A DNA stretch of 64,000 nt from positions 62,001 through 126,000 of the forward strand of contig NZ_JAGFNP010000004.1 of assembly GCF_017592475.1 (NCBI RefSeq), written 5' to 3'. The translations under genes were made by a program, and so were the position numbers. Each line of letters begins with the position of its first letter. Positions within the stretch are counted from its first letter, which is position 1. Under the pieces are notes generated by a model that saw nothing but the letters and a program-made list of their open reading frames with translations, made no database searches and was not told the DNA's origin. Origin of the DNA: Glycomyces niveus. Lineage in GTDB: Bacteria > Actinomycetota > Actinomycetes > Mycobacteriales > Micromonosporaceae. This document shows positions 1 through 7,860 of the stretch, piece after piece.

Positions 1-2
1 TC

Positions 3-260
3 CCGGTGCTGGCGGGCGTGCCGGTGATGCGCGCGTACGGCGGGTTCCGGCCGTACACGCCCGACCACCTGCCGGTGATCGGCGAGGACCCGCGCTTCCG
101 GGGGCTGTGGCACGCTTCCGGCCACGAGGGCGCCGGGATCGGCCTGGCGCCGGCGACGGGGCGCCTGCTGGCGGACCTGATGTACGGGCGGGCGCCCGTG
201 GTGGACCCGACCCGGTTCAGAGTGGACAGGCCTGCGGTGATCGCGGAGGTGCGGACGTGA
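3..260 (+). CDS. FAD-dependent oxidoreductase (DAO family), C-terminal fragment
   Basis: Only the last ~85 codons lie in the window; the gene begins upstream. The fragment reads through PYTPDHLPVIGEDPRFRGL and GHEGAGIGLAPATGRLLADL, the C-terminal FAD-domain signature of D-amino-acid oxidase-like flavoproteins (glycine/sarcosine oxidase, D-hydroxyproline dehydrogenase large subunit). The stop overlaps the GTG of the next gene, which encodes a small [2Fe-2S] protein, and a BFD-tailed flavoprotein follows. This three-gene arrangement is the one known for heterotrimeric D-hydroxyproline (LhpB/E/F type), D-proline and hydrogen-cyanide-synthase-like dehydrogenases. I infer an amino-acid dehydrogenase subunit that oxidises a cyclic D-imino acid; the substrate cannot be read from the fragment. 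Confidence 0.8.
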   Translation, partial: PVLAGVPVMRAYGGFRPYTPDHLPVIGEDPRFRGLWHASGHEGAGIGLAPATGRLLADLMYGRAPVVDPTRFRVDRPAVIAEVRT

Positions 261-514
261 GAGTGCTGTTCGACGGCGAAGAGTTCGAGGCCGAGGAGGG
301 CCAGACCGTCGCGGGGGTCCTGCTCGCGAAAGGGGTCCGCTCGTGGCGGACCACGCGCGGCGCGGGCCGCCCGCGCGGCTTGTTCTGCGGCATCGGGGTG
401 TGCTTCGACTGCCTGGTGAACGTGAACGGCGTGCCCGATGTGCGGGCCTGCCAGCGGGTCGTGGCCGACGGCGACGACATCCGCACCCAGACCGGGGCGG
501 AGCTGCCGTCATGA
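257..514 (+). CDS. (2Fe-2S)-binding small subunit of amino-acid dehydrogenase
   Basis: A protein of 85 residues starting at a GTG inside the preceding stop (GTGA overlap). It carries CGIGVCFDC followed about 15 residues later by another Cys (RACQ), the four-cysteine pattern of a plant-type ferredoxin domain in the HcnA / D-hydroxyproline dehydrogenase small-subunit family. In such complexes the cluster relays electrons between the two flavoprotein subunits. Its stop again overlaps the ATG of the next gene, so the three subunits should be made together. A longer upstream start in this frame would lie inside the previous gene and is unlikely. Family assignment is firm; the substrate is inferred from neighbours. 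Confidence 0.85.
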   Translation: MRVLFDGEEFEAEEGQTVAGVLLAKGVRSWRTTRGAGRPRGLFCGIGVCFDCLVNVNGVPDVRACQRVVADGDDIRTQTGAELPS

Positions 515-1884
515 GGCGCATCGTGGTGGTCGGGGCGGGCCCGGCCGGGATGGCGGCCGCCGCAGCGGCCGCGCGGCACGGCGTCGACGTGGTCCTCATC
601 GACGCGGGCGCGAAGCTCGGCGGGCAGTACCACCGGCAGGACGCGCTCGCGCCCGGCGACGCGTTCGTCCTCCCGGGGAACGTCGAGCACGTCGCGGACG
701 CGACCGTGTGGGCGATCGAGCCGGTCGACGGCGGGCACCGCGTGCACCTGCGCATCGGCCCCGCCGACGGTCCGCGGCGCCACGGCCGGGCGGTCGAGGC
801 GCGGGCGCTCGTGCTCGCCACGGGCGCGTACGACCGGGCGCTGCCGTTCCCGGGCTGGGACCTGCCGGGGGTGTTCACCGCCGGTGCGGCGCAAGCGCTC
901 GCGAAAGGCCAGGGCGTGGCGGTCGGCGACCGGGTCGTGGTCGGCGGGACCGGGCCGTTCCTGCTGCCGGTGACGGCCTCGCTGATCGGCGCCGGCGCGC
1001 GGGTCGTGGAGGTCGCGGAGGCGAATGCGGCGGTCACCGGGTGGCTCTCCGACCCGCCGGGGGCACTGGCGGGCTGGTCGAAGACCGGTGAGCTGATGCG
1101 GTTCGCGGCGGCGCTGGCGCGGCACCGGGTGCCGTACCGGTCGCGGTCCGCGGTGATCGAGGCGCACGGCATCGACGTCGTGGAGTCGGTGACCGTGGCG
1201 CGGCTCGACGGCCTGTGGAACCCGGTGCCGGGCACGGAGCGGCGCATCGAGGCCGACGCCGTGGCGGTCGGGTTCGGGTTCACGCCGCAGCTGGAGCTCG
1301 CGCTGGCGGCGCGGTGCCGGGTCGAGGACGGGTTCGTCGTCGTCGATGCGGCGCAAGGGACTTCGGCCCCGGGCGTGTTCGCGGCCGGAGAGCTGACGGG
1401 CATCGGCGGGGCGGCGCTGGCAGCGTCCGAGGGCGAGGTCGCGGGCGCGGCGGCGGCGAAGTTCGTGGGCGCGGCGGTCGAACCGCCGTTGAAGGCGATG
1501 GCGCGGGTGCGGTCGGGCCGGAAGTTCGCGGCGGCGCTGAACGCGGCGTACCCGGTGCTGCCGGGCTGGCAGGGCTGGCTGCGCGACGACACGATCGTGT
1601 GCCGGTGCGAAGAGGTCACGAAGGCGGCGCTCTACCGGGCCGTGGACGAGCGGGACGTGGAGGCGGTGCGCTCGCTCAAGCTCGTGAGCGGCGCCGGTCT
1701 GGGCCTGTGTCAGGGCCGGGTGTGCGGCCGGAACGTGGCCGAGCTGGCGGGCGTCGACGCCGCCGGATTCGCGAAGCGGCCCATCGCGTCCCCGATCCGG
1801 CTGGCGGAGCTGGCCGAGGAGGAGCCGGTCGAGTCGCCTATCGACGCCGAGGAGTCCGGCCGGGCGCTGGGCGTCGAATACTGA
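511..1884 (+). CDS. NAD(P)/FAD-dependent oxidoreductase with C-terminal BFD-like [2Fe-2S] domain
   Basis: A protein of 457 residues. The N-terminus has the dinucleotide-binding motif VVVGAGPAGMAAAAAA, a second GGTGPFLLP nucleotide site lies mid-protein, and the C-terminal ~90 residues hold CRCEEVTKAAL and later CQGRVCG, the four cysteines of a BFD-like iron-sulphur domain. This is the HcnB / D-hydroxyproline dehydrogenase second flavoprotein layout. It is the last gene of the operon, followed by a strong hairpin. Together the three subunits would oxidise cis-4-hydroxy-D-proline (or D-proline) to the imine and pass electrons to the respiratory chain. The hydroxyproline preference is an inference, strengthened by the proline- and hydroxyproline-linked operon at 38720-49836. 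Confidence 0.85.
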   Translation: MRRIVVVGAGPAGMAAAAAAARHGVDVVLIDAGAKLGGQYHRQDALAPGDAFVLPGNVEHVADATVWAIEPVDGGHRVHLRIGPADGPRRHGRAVEARALVLATGAYDRALPFPGWDLPGVFTAGAAQALAKGQGVAVGDRVVVGGTGPFLLPVTASLIGAGARVVEVAEANAAVTGWLSDPPGALAGWSKTGELMRFAAALARHRVPYRSRSAVIEAHGIDVVESVTVARLDGLWNPVPGTERRIEADAVAVGFGFTPQLELALAARCRVEDGFVVVDAAQGTSAPGVFAAGELTGIGGAALAASEGEVAGAAAAKFVGAAVEPPLKAMARVRSGRKFAAALNAAYPVLPGWQGWLRDDTIVCRCEEVTKAALYRAVDERDVEAVRSLKLVSGAGLGLCQGRVCGRNVAELAGVDAAGFAKRPIASPIRLAELAEEEPVESPIDAEESGRALGVEY

Positions 1885-1912
1885 CGGCATCGAATATTCA
1901 TCGAATGGACTG

Positions 1913-1943
1913 AGGGCCGCCCGCGGATGCGGGCGGCCCTTTG
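1913..1943 (+). terminator. Intrinsic terminator of dehydrogenase operon
   Basis: A perfect 12-bp stem (agggccgcccgc / gcgggcggccct) with a GGAT loop and a short T run lies 28 bases after the last stop. Confidence 0.8.
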
Positions 1944-1986
1944 CATTCGCCTGCTGTGGTGCGGAAACGGGGCGGCGGGATAGGGG

Positions 1987-2049
1987 TTGACATACGCTCC
2001 CGGGGTTGCGTACGGTACGGGCTGACTACGTAGTCAGAAGGAGCCGCAG
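1987..2049 (+). promoter_or_regulatory. Promoter, 16-bp palindromic operator and RBS of beta-galactosidase
   Basis: A consensus -35 TTGACA (1987-1992) is followed after 18 bases by TACGGT (2011-2016). Immediately downstream, at the expected transcription start, is the perfect palindrome CTGACTACGTAGTCAG (2022-2037), with a central CG step typical of LacI-family operators. The RBS AGAAGGAG follows. A bound repressor would block initiation. No regulator gene sits next to it, so the repressor is encoded elsewhere, possibly the LacI at 52401, whose own operators however look different. Confidence 0.75.
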
Positions 2050-4164
2050 ATGTCCCACTGGCCGAACCCGATCCTGTTCGGGGCCGCGTACTACTTCGAA
2101 TACCAGCCGGACGCCGTCGGCGGATTCGACACCGAGGCCGCCCGGGCGCGGCTCAAGACCGACCTCGACCTCATGGTCGACGCCGGGTTCTCGGTCATCC
2201 GCGTCGGCGAATCCGTCTGGAGCACCTGGGAGCCCGAGAACGGCAGGTTCGACCTCGACTGGCTGCAGCCGGTCCTCGACGGCGCGCACGAGCGCGGCAT
2301 CGCCGTCATCCTCGGCACCCCCACGTACGCCGTCCCGCCGTGGCTCGTGCGCCTCTACCCCGAGATCGCCGGCGAGCGCCGCACCGGCGAGCGCATCCCG
2401 TGGGGCGGACGCCAGGAGGTCGACTACACGCACGCCGCGTTCAAGTTCCACGCCGAGCGCGTCATCCGCAAGATCATGGCCCGGTACGCCGACCACCCGG
2501 CCGTCATCGGCTTCCAGGTCGACAACGAGCCCGGCCTCCAGATCTTCCACAACGAGGGCGTCTTCCAGCAGTTCGTCGACCGCCTGCGGGCCAAGTACGG
2601 CGACGTCGAGACCCTCAACCGCGAATGGGGCCTGGTCTACTGGTCGCACCGGCTCAGCACGTGGGCCGACCTGTGGCGGCCCGACGGGAACGCGCAGCCG
2701 CAGTACACGCTCGCGTGGCGGCAGTTCCAGGCGGACCTGACCACCGAGTTCATCCACTGGCAGGCCGAGCTGGCCCGCGAGTACGCGCGCGAGGACCAGT
2801 TCGTGACCACGTGCATCTCCTACTCGCGCCCCGGCATCGACGACCCCGCGCTCACCGCGGACCTCGACGTGACCGCCGGGAACCCGTACTACGCGATGCA
2901 GGACGGCCTCGCGATGCCCGCCGCCGACGGCGGCAGCGCCATCGACTGGAACACCAAGGGCGCGTGGGCGCTCTACCACTCCGCCGACCGCATGTACTCC
3001 TCGAAGCAGGCGCCGTACCTGGTCACCGAGACCAACGCGCAGGCCATCGGCATGCCGTGGTGGAACGAGCCGGCCTTCGACGGGCAGTGGCGCCAGGCCG
3101 CCTGGGCGCTCGTCTCGCGCGGCGCGGCCATGATCGAGTACTGGCAGTGGCAGACCCTCCACTTCGGCACCGAGACGTACTGGGGCGGGGTGCTGCCCCA
3201 CAGCGGGCAGCCCGGGCGGACCTACCGCGAGCTCGCCCGGATCGGCGCGGAGCTGCGCAAGACCGGCGAGGCCCTGCAGGGCATGGTGCCGAGCGCTGAT
3301 GTGGCGATCCTGTACTCGAAGCGCAGCGAATGGGCTCTGGCGGCCGAGCCGCAGATCCAGAACGACGACGGCGGCCCCGAGCACCGCTCGTTCGAGGCGA
3401 TCCACGGTCCGTTCTACCGCTCCGCGTTCGACGCCGGCCTCCAGGCCCGCATCGTCCACACCAGCCAGCTGGGTTCGCCGGAGGAAGCGGCCGCCGAGTA
3501 CCCGGTCCTCGTGGCCGCGGGCCTCTACGCGGAGGACGACGACCTGCTCGACTGGCTCACCGCTTACGCGGCGGCGGGAGGGCACCTCGTCGTGGGGCCG
3601 CGCACCGCCTACGCCGACGAGGAGGCGCGGGCGCGCCGCGACGTGAAGCCCGCGCGCCTCACCGAGGCCGCCGGCGTCTGGTACGACGAGTTCGCGAACC
3701 TCAAGGAAGCGCTCACCCTGCGTTCGCCGGAGGGTTCGCCGCTGGCGCTGCCCGAAGGCGCGGCGGCCGTGAAGTGGGCCGACGGCCTCAATGTCGAAGG
3801 CGCCGAACCGCTCGCCGAATATGTGCACCCGCACTACGGCCGCTTCGCGGCGGCGACCACGAAGGCGCACGGCAGTGGCCGCGTCACGTACGTCGGCACC
3901 ATCCCCAACTCGGCCTTCGGCCAAGCGCTCTTCGAGTGGATCGCCCCGGAGAACGCATGGCGCCCCGAGCACCCCAGCGTGACCACCACCAGCGGCGTGA
4001 CGGCCGAAGGCCGCACGGTCCGGTTCATCCACAACTGGTCCTGGAACGAGATCGACTACCCGCTGCCCGCGGCGGCGACCGACGCGATCGACGACACCGC
4101 CCACCAAGCGGGCGCGGTCCTGCAGCTCGGGCCGTGGGACGTGAAGGTCCTCATCGAACAGTAG
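2050..4164 (+). CDS. GH42 beta-galactosidase
   Basis: A protein of 704 residues, normal length for GH42, without signal peptide, so cytoplasmic. The N-terminal TIM barrel opens with NPILFGAAYYFEYQP; the acid/base lies in VDNEPG (E160) and the nucleophile is placed at E327 in YLVTETNA. Barrel, trimerisation domain and a small beta C-terminal domain fit the full length. GH42 enzymes release terminal beta-galactose from short galactooligosaccharides, often from arabinogalactan or galactan side chains rather than lactose. The gene stands alone between a promoter/operator and a terminator. With the GH30 galactanase at 33248 it would finish degradation of imported beta-1,6-galactooligosaccharides; this is inferred. 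Confidence 0.93.
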   Translation: MSHWPNPILFGAAYYFEYQPDAVGGFDTEAARARLKTDLDLMVDAGFSVIRVGESVWSTWEPENGRFDLDWLQPVLDGAHERGIAVILGTPTYAVPPWLVRLYPEIAGERRTGERIPWGGRQEVDYTHAAFKFHAERVIRKIMARYADHPAVIGFQVDNEPGLQIFHNEGVFQQFVDRLRAKYGDVETLNREWGLVYWSHRLSTWADLWRPDGNAQPQYTLAWRQFQADLTTEFIHWQAELAREYAREDQFVTTCISYSRPGIDDPALTADLDVTAGNPYYAMQDGLAMPAADGGSAIDWNTKGAWALYHSADRMYSSKQAPYLVTETNAQAIGMPWWNEPAFDGQWRQAAWALVSRGAAMIEYWQWQTLHFGTETYWGGVLPHSGQPGRTYRELARIGAELRKTGEALQGMVPSADVAILYSKRSEWALAAEPQIQNDDGGPEHRSFEAIHGPFYRSAFDAGLQARIVHTSQLGSPEEAAAEYPVLVAAGLYAEDDDLLDWLTAYAAAGGHLVVGPRTAYADEEARARRDVKPARLTEAAGVWYDEFANLKEALTLRSPEGSPLALPEGAAAVKWADGLNVEGAEPLAEYVHPHYGRFAAATTKAHGSGRVTYVGTIPNSAFGQALFEWIAPENAWRPEHPSVTTTSGVTAEGRTVRFIHNWSWNEIDYPLPAAATDAIDDTAHQAGAVLQLGPWDVKVLIEQ

Positions 4165-4188
4165 GCGCCTGTTCCTGAACAGCCTCGA

Positions 4189-4232
4189 AAGGGCCGGTGG
4201 TCGAAGCTCAGTGAGCGAGACCACCGGCCCTT
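4189..4232 (+). terminator. Terminator after beta-galactosidase
   Basis: A 14-bp perfect stem (aagggccggtggtc / gaccaccggccctt) whose loop contains a further small stem (gctca/tgagc). The following 4233-4444 holds no gene I can support; the next gene runs convergently, so the hairpin could act in both directions. Confidence 0.75.
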
Positions 4233-4444
4233 ACCGCACTCAGGGACCCGAAAATGTCGTACCCCCGAGCGATCGTTGCATAAGGGCACTTCTTCCCGGG
4301 CGCCGATGGCGTCAGCCCTGCCCGGGAAACGCCGCGCAGAGGGCTGCGCCGGGGACGGCCGCGGAGTCGAGCCGGCCCCTCAGGCATCGGACGATGGCCG
4401 GAGGAAACCCGCCGCGCGAGGCGCGCGGCTTCATCTACGGTCTG

Positions 4445-5329
4445 TCAGGCGCCGGCCGGTTCGAGGGCGAGACCCGCGATCGTGGTGGGGGCGTTCATGA
4501 TCTCGATGCTGGTCACCTTGCCGTCGACCACGGCGAAGGACAGGACCGAGCGGGGCGAGCCGCCCGGGGCCCACATGACTCCGGCGAGGCCGTCGATGAG
4601 CACGGTGACCGCGTCCCGGGCCTGGCCATTGAAGATCGCCGCCACCGCGGAGGCGCCGATGACCTCGCGGCCGGAGAAACCGGTCGCGACCGCATCCTCG
4701 TCGGCGACGACCACGATGTCGGGATCGAGCACGGCGAGCAGGTCCTCGAAGCGGCCTTCACGGGCGGCGGCGAGGAAGGCGTCGACCACCGACTTGCGCT
4801 GCCGCGCATCGCGATCCGCCTCGGCGCGGTCGCGGCCCGCGCGGACCCGCCGGCGGGCGCGGCTGGCGAGCTGGCGGGTGGCCTCGGGCGTGCGGTCGAG
4901 CACCGGCGCGATGCGGTCGAAGGGCACGCCGAACAGGTCGTGCAGCACGAACGCCACGCGTTCGGCCGGGCCGAGCGCCTCGATGACCACCTGGAGCGCC
5001 GAGCCGACCGCGTCGGCCATGACCGCGTCCGACTCCGGGTCGCCGCCCGCTCCCGGCCCCGCGGCCAGCGGCAGGTCGGCCTCGAGCGCGTCCTCCTGGC
5101 GGTGGCGGCGCGAGCGCAGCAGGTTCAGGCAGACCCGCGAGACCACGGTCGTGAGCCAGCCGCGCAGGTTCGCCACGTCGGCGGTGTCGGTGCGCGCGGA
5201 CCGCAGCCACGCCTCCTGGACCGCGTCGTCCGCCTCGGCGGCGCTGCCGAGCATCCGGAACGCCACGGCCCGCAAGTGCTCGCGGTGCGCCTCGAACCGC
5301 CGCGCCTCCACCGCAATGCTCTGACTCAT
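4445..5329 (-). CDS. ECF RNA polymerase sigma factor with SnoaL-like C-terminal domain (SigJ-like)
   Basis: A protein of 294 residues starting at MSQSIAVEARR, chosen because GGAGGA lies six bases upstream. Region 2 (RAVAFRMLGSAAEADDAVQE) and region 4 (GVPFDRIAPVLDRTPEATRQLASRARRRV) are clear. The last ~110 residues form a SnoaL-like NTF2 fold (VVDAFLAAAREGRFEDLLAVLDPDIVVVAD), the regulatory tail that replaces an anti-sigma factor in the ECF41/ECF56-type groups. It lacks the WLPEP linker motif found in the second sigma at 36904. The upstream promoter matches the ECF41-type consensus, suggesting self-activation. No obvious partner oxidoreductase lies beside it. Confidence 0.88.
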   Translation of the reverse strand: MSQSIAVEARRFEAHREHLRAVAFRMLGSAAEADDAVQEAWLRSARTDTADVANLRGWLTTVVSRVCLNLLRSRRHRQEDALEADLPLAAGPGAGGDPESDAVMADAVGSALQVVIEALGPAERVAFVLHDLFGVPFDRIAPVLDRTPEATRQLASRARRRVRAGRDRAEADRDARQRKSVVDAFLAAAREGRFEDLLAVLDPDIVVVADEDAVATGFSGREVIGASAVAAIFNGQARDAVTVLIDGLAGVMWAPGGSPRSVLSFAVVDGKVTSIEIMNAPTTIAGLALEPAGA

Positions 5330-5362
5330 CGCATCCTCCATTCGGGCCTGCCCCACTGTACT

Positions 5363-5389
5363 GACCCGCCGGGAACCGCGAACGTGACA
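5363..5389 (-). promoter_or_regulatory. ECF-type promoter of the sigma gene (TGTCACG-N16-GGTC)
   Basis: Read on the minus strand, TGTCACG (5389-5383) is followed after exactly 16 bases by GGTC (5366-5363), about 35 bases upstream of the sigma start. This closely resembles the ECF41 target consensus TGTCACA-N16-CGTC known from the literature, and the site at 38675-38701 in this window. Confidence 0.6.
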
Positions 5390-5420
5390 AGGCCTCGCCG
5401 ACGGCGGCCCGCCAAATCCG

Positions 5421-5456
5421 TTGCGGGCGTTCGGGCAGGCTGTGATACTCGGCCCC
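5421..5456 (+). promoter_or_regulatory. Leaderless promoter of GNAT gene
   Basis: TTGCGG (5421-5426), a 17-base spacer, then GATACT (5444-5449) within TGTGATACT, and only seven bases to the ATG at 5457. Transcription would start at or next to the A of the start codon; there is no Shine-Dalgarno sequence. Confidence 0.6.
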
Positions 5457-5975
5457 ATGACTCTCATTCGCCGCGAGATCGAGGGCGACGGGCCCCTCAT
5501 CCACGCCCTCCACGACGCCGCCTTCGCCACGGTCGCCTACGCCTCCGGGACCGAGGCCGCGATCGTCGACGCCCTCCGCGGGAGCGAGGACTGGGTGCCG
5601 CAGCTCTCGCTCGTGGCCGAGATCGACGGCAAGCCGGTCGGGCACGCCGTGTGCTCGTACGGGCGACTCGCCGGCGAGCGCGTCCTCGGCCTCGGCCCGA
5701 TCGGCGTCGACCCGGCGCTGCACGGCAAGGGGATCGGGTCGGCCCTCATGCACGCGTCCATCGCGGCGGCCGACGCGCGCGACGAGCCCATGATCATCCT
5801 CCTCGGCAACCCGGACTACTACGGCCGCTTCGGTTTCGAGCCCGCCGCCCGGTACGGCATCGACCCGCAGGAAGCCGAGTGGGAGCCCGCGTTCCAGGTC
5901 CGCAGGCTCGCCAACTGGCGCGACGACCTGCGCGGCACCTACACCTACTCCCCCGGCTTCGACGCCCAGAACTGA
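5457..5975 (+). CDS. GNAT family N-acetyltransferase
   Basis: A protein of 172 residues beginning MTLIRREIEGD. The acetyl-CoA-binding motif A is visible as LGPIGVDPALHGKGIGSALM (the Q/R-x-x-G-x-G/A loop), followed by VILLGNPDYYGRFGFEPA-like sequence (IILLGNPDYYGRFGFEPA) that is typical of the YhbS-type subgroup. It transfers acetyl from acetyl-CoA to an unknown small molecule or protein amine. The upstream -10 hexamer sits seven bases from the ATG, supporting this start and a leaderless mRNA; the longer in-frame start at 5421 overlaps the -35 box and is rejected. No functional link to neighbours is evident. Confidence 0.85.
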   Translation: MTLIRREIEGDGPLIHALHDAAFATVAYASGTEAAIVDALRGSEDWVPQLSLVAEIDGKPVGHAVCSYGRLAGERVLGLGPIGVDPALHGKGIGSALMHASIAAADARDEPMIILLGNPDYYGRFGFEPAARYGIDPQEAEWEPAFQVRRLANWRDDLRGTYTYSPGFDAQN

Positions 5976-6014
5976 GCCGCCCGCTCGCCAGACAGCGGAC
6001 TCGACACGCGCGGA

Positions 6015-6027
6015 TACGCTGGTACGC
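6015..6027 (+). promoter_or_regulatory. Leaderless -10 element of RDD gene
   Basis: TACGCT (6015-6020) lies exactly seven bases before the ATG at 6028, with no Shine-Dalgarno sequence. A convincing -35 was not seen. Confidence 0.45.
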
Positions 6028-6513
6028 ATGGCAGCGAGCAGAGTCAAGGCGTTCGGCAACGGGACACGGTACGTCGAGGCCGGCGGCTGGGCGCGGACCT
6101 TCGCGTGGCTGATCGACGCGATCGTGGTCCTGTTCGGACTGCTCATGGGGGTCGGGGCCCTGGCGGCGCTCGATGACGCGCTGCACCTCGGCGGCGGCAT
6201 GCTCGTGCTGGGCATGGCGGTGCTGCTCTTCGGCGTGCCGCTCCTCTACGGCCTCTGCTACACCGACGGCCGCGCGCTCGGCGCGCTGTGCACCGGCACG
6301 CGGCTGGTACGGCTGCGCGACGGCGGGCGGATCGGCGCCAAAGGCCCGTGGGCGATGGTGATCCGCACCGTCCTCCTGCCGCTGCTCATCATCGCGGCCA
6401 TCATCGGCGGCACGGTGGACGGGTCGTTCGTGCGCACCAGCATCGACGTCGCGCGCACGCGCGACCTCCCCGCGGCCAGCGGCGTCGACGGGCTGCCCGC
6501 GAGGACGCCTTAA
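6028..6513 (+). CDS. RDD family integral membrane protein
   Basis: A protein of 161 residues. After a short basic N-terminus, YVEAGGWARTFAWLIDAIVVLFGLL carries the family's conserved R and D in the first helix. A second hydrophobic helix follows (MLVLGMAVLLFGVPLLYGLCY), then the amphipathic GALCTGTRLVRL segment and a third helix (VLLPLLIIAAIIGG). RDD proteins are small membrane proteins of largely unknown function, some linked to ion or osmolyte transport. The stop shares the TTAA with the convergent MFS stop, so the two genes end back to back with no spacer. Nothing indicates a specific role. Confidence 0.8.
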   Translation: MAASRVKAFGNGTRYVEAGGWARTFAWLIDAIVVLFGLLMGVGALAALDDALHLGGGMLVLGMAVLLFGVPLLYGLCYTDGRALGALCTGTRLVRLRDGGRIGAKGPWAMVIRTVLLPLLIIAAIIGGTVDGSFVRTSIDVARTRDLPAASGVDGLPARTP

Positions 6514-7799
6514 GCCGCGACCGGTTCGCGTTCCCGTTCCGGTTCGGGCAGGGTGCGCAGATTCCGCAGCGGGGAGAAGAAGACCGGCAGGAACGCCGAG
6601 CAGATGCCGGCGGCTGCGATCCAGAGGGTCGCGCGGGCGCCGAGGGCCTGGCCGAGGACGCCGCCGAGGAGCGAGCCGACCGCGTACGCGCCGTAGACGA
6701 TGAAGCGGACCGTCGCGTTCATCCGGCCGAGCATCCGGTCGGGGGTCAGGCGCTGGCGGAAGCTCACCTGGGTGACGTTGTAGACGACGCCGCCGATGCC
6801 GACGAAGGTCATCGCGACCGCGCCGAGCCAGACGCGCCAACCGGGTTCGGCCAGCGGGATGAGCAGGATCCACGGCGAGGTCGCGGCGACCGAGATCCAC
6901 ACGACAGGGCCCTGGCCGAGCCGGCGGGTGGCCGGGCCGACGACGAGCACGCCCGCCACGCCGCCGATGCCGAAGAGCGCGAAGAAGAGGCCGATCTCGC
7001 CGGGCGTCAGGCCCATGTCGCGGGGCAGGAAGACCACGATCATCGCCATGAACGCGCCCATCCAGAAGTTCCAGGAGCCGGTGCAGGCGATGATCGAGGC
7101 GAGGATGCGGTTCTTGAAGACGAACGCGAGGCCTTCCTTCACCTCGGCGGCGATGCGGGAGCCTTGGGCCACTTCGGGTTTGGGTTCGCGGCGGCGGATG
7201 CGCAGGAGGAAGAGCGCGGAGGCGCCGAGCGCGACGGCGTCGAAGGCCAGCGCGACGGGCGCGGTGAGCCAGGCGATGAGCTGGCCGGCGAGGACGGGGC
7301 CGCCGAGCTGGGCGGTGGAGCGGACGGTCTCGAGTTTGGCGTTGCCTTCGACGAGGTTCGCGCGGCCGACGAGGTGGGGCAGGTAGCTCTGGTACGAGAC
7401 GTCGAAGAAGACGGTGAAGGCGCCGATGACGAGTGCCACGGCGTAGAGCTGCCAGATGGTGAGCGTGCCGGTCCACCAGGCGATCGGGACGGTGAGCAGG
7501 ACGGCGGCGCGTACGACGTCGCTGACGATCATGACCCGGCGGCGGCGCATCCGGTCGATCCAGGCGCCCGCCGGGAGTCCGATGAGGACGAACGCGACCA
7601 TGGTCATCGAGGAGAGCACGCCGACTTCGAGCTCGCCGGCGTCGAGTGCGAGGACCGCCGCGAGCGGCAGGGCGAGCGAGGTGATCTGGTAGCCGACTTG
7701 GGCGACCGTGGTGGAGAGGAAGAGGTCGCGGAAGTCGCGTTCGCGGAGGAGGCCGAGGCGGTCGCGGGGCACGGCAGTGCCGTCACCGGGGGAGATCAT
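6510..7799 (-). CDS. MFS transporter (exporter type)
   Basis: A protein of 429 residues beginning MISPGDGTAVPRDR. The pattern LLRERDFRDLFLSTTVAQVGYQITSLALPLAAVLAL is the typical opening of the MFS_3 / enterobactin-exporter-like group. About ten to twelve hydrophobic segments follow, with the loop motif GAWIDRMRRRRVMIVSDVVRA between helices 2 and 3. Such carriers use proton antiport to expel drugs or siderophores from the membrane. I chose the ATG at 7799 over the upstream TTG because it sits seven bases downstream of a consensus promoter. The divergent ArsR-type regulator at 7861 and the palindrome between them make this a self-contained inducible efflux pair. Substrate unknown. Confidence 0.9.
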   Translation of the reverse strand: MISPGDGTAVPRDRLGLLRERDFRDLFLSTTVAQVGYQITSLALPLAAVLALDAGELEVGVLSSMTMVAFVLIGLPAGAWIDRMRRRRVMIVSDVVRAAVLLTVPIAWWTGTLTIWQLYAVALVIGAFTVFFDVSYQSYLPHLVGRANLVEGNAKLETVRSTAQLGGPVLAGQLIAWLTAPVALAFDAVALGASALFLLRIRRREPKPEVAQGSRIAAEVKEGLAFVFKNRILASIIACTGSWNFWMGAFMAMIVVFLPRDMGLTPGEIGLFFALFGIGGVAGVLVVGPATRRLGQGPVVWISVAATSPWILLIPLAEPGWRVWLGAVAMTFVGIGGVVYNVTQVSFRQRLTPDRMLGRMNATVRFIVYGAYAVGSLLGGVLGQALGARATLWIAAAGICSAFLPVFFSPLRNLRTLPEPEREREPVAA

Positions 7800-7806
7800 G
7801 CGATTG

Positions 7807-7835
7807 AGTATTCCCAATCAATTGGGTTCTGTCAA
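7807..7835 (-). promoter_or_regulatory. Leaderless MFS promoter with palindromic operator in the spacer
   Basis: On the minus strand TTGACA (7835-7830), a 17-base spacer and AATACT (7812-7807) are followed by seven bases and the ATG. The spacer contains CCCAATCAATTGGG (7813-7826), a perfect two-armed palindrome. Repressor binding there would occlude RNA polymerase. On the plus strand TAGGAT (7849-7854), six bases before the GTG at 7861, is a plausible leaderless -10 for the regulator. Confidence 0.75.
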
Positions 7836-7860
7836 TCACTCGGACCGCTAGGATGAAGGC

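Noticed and set aside
217..1890. 557-codon open frame on the minus strand
   Set aside because: It is antisense to the dehydrogenase operon, has low-complexity Arg/Pro-rich translation and no recognisable domain; a GC-rich shadow frame.
4233..4444. Possible small gene between the beta-galactosidase terminator and the sigma gene
   Set aside because: Open frames here run into the sigma gene antisense and have no ribosome site or recognisable domain.
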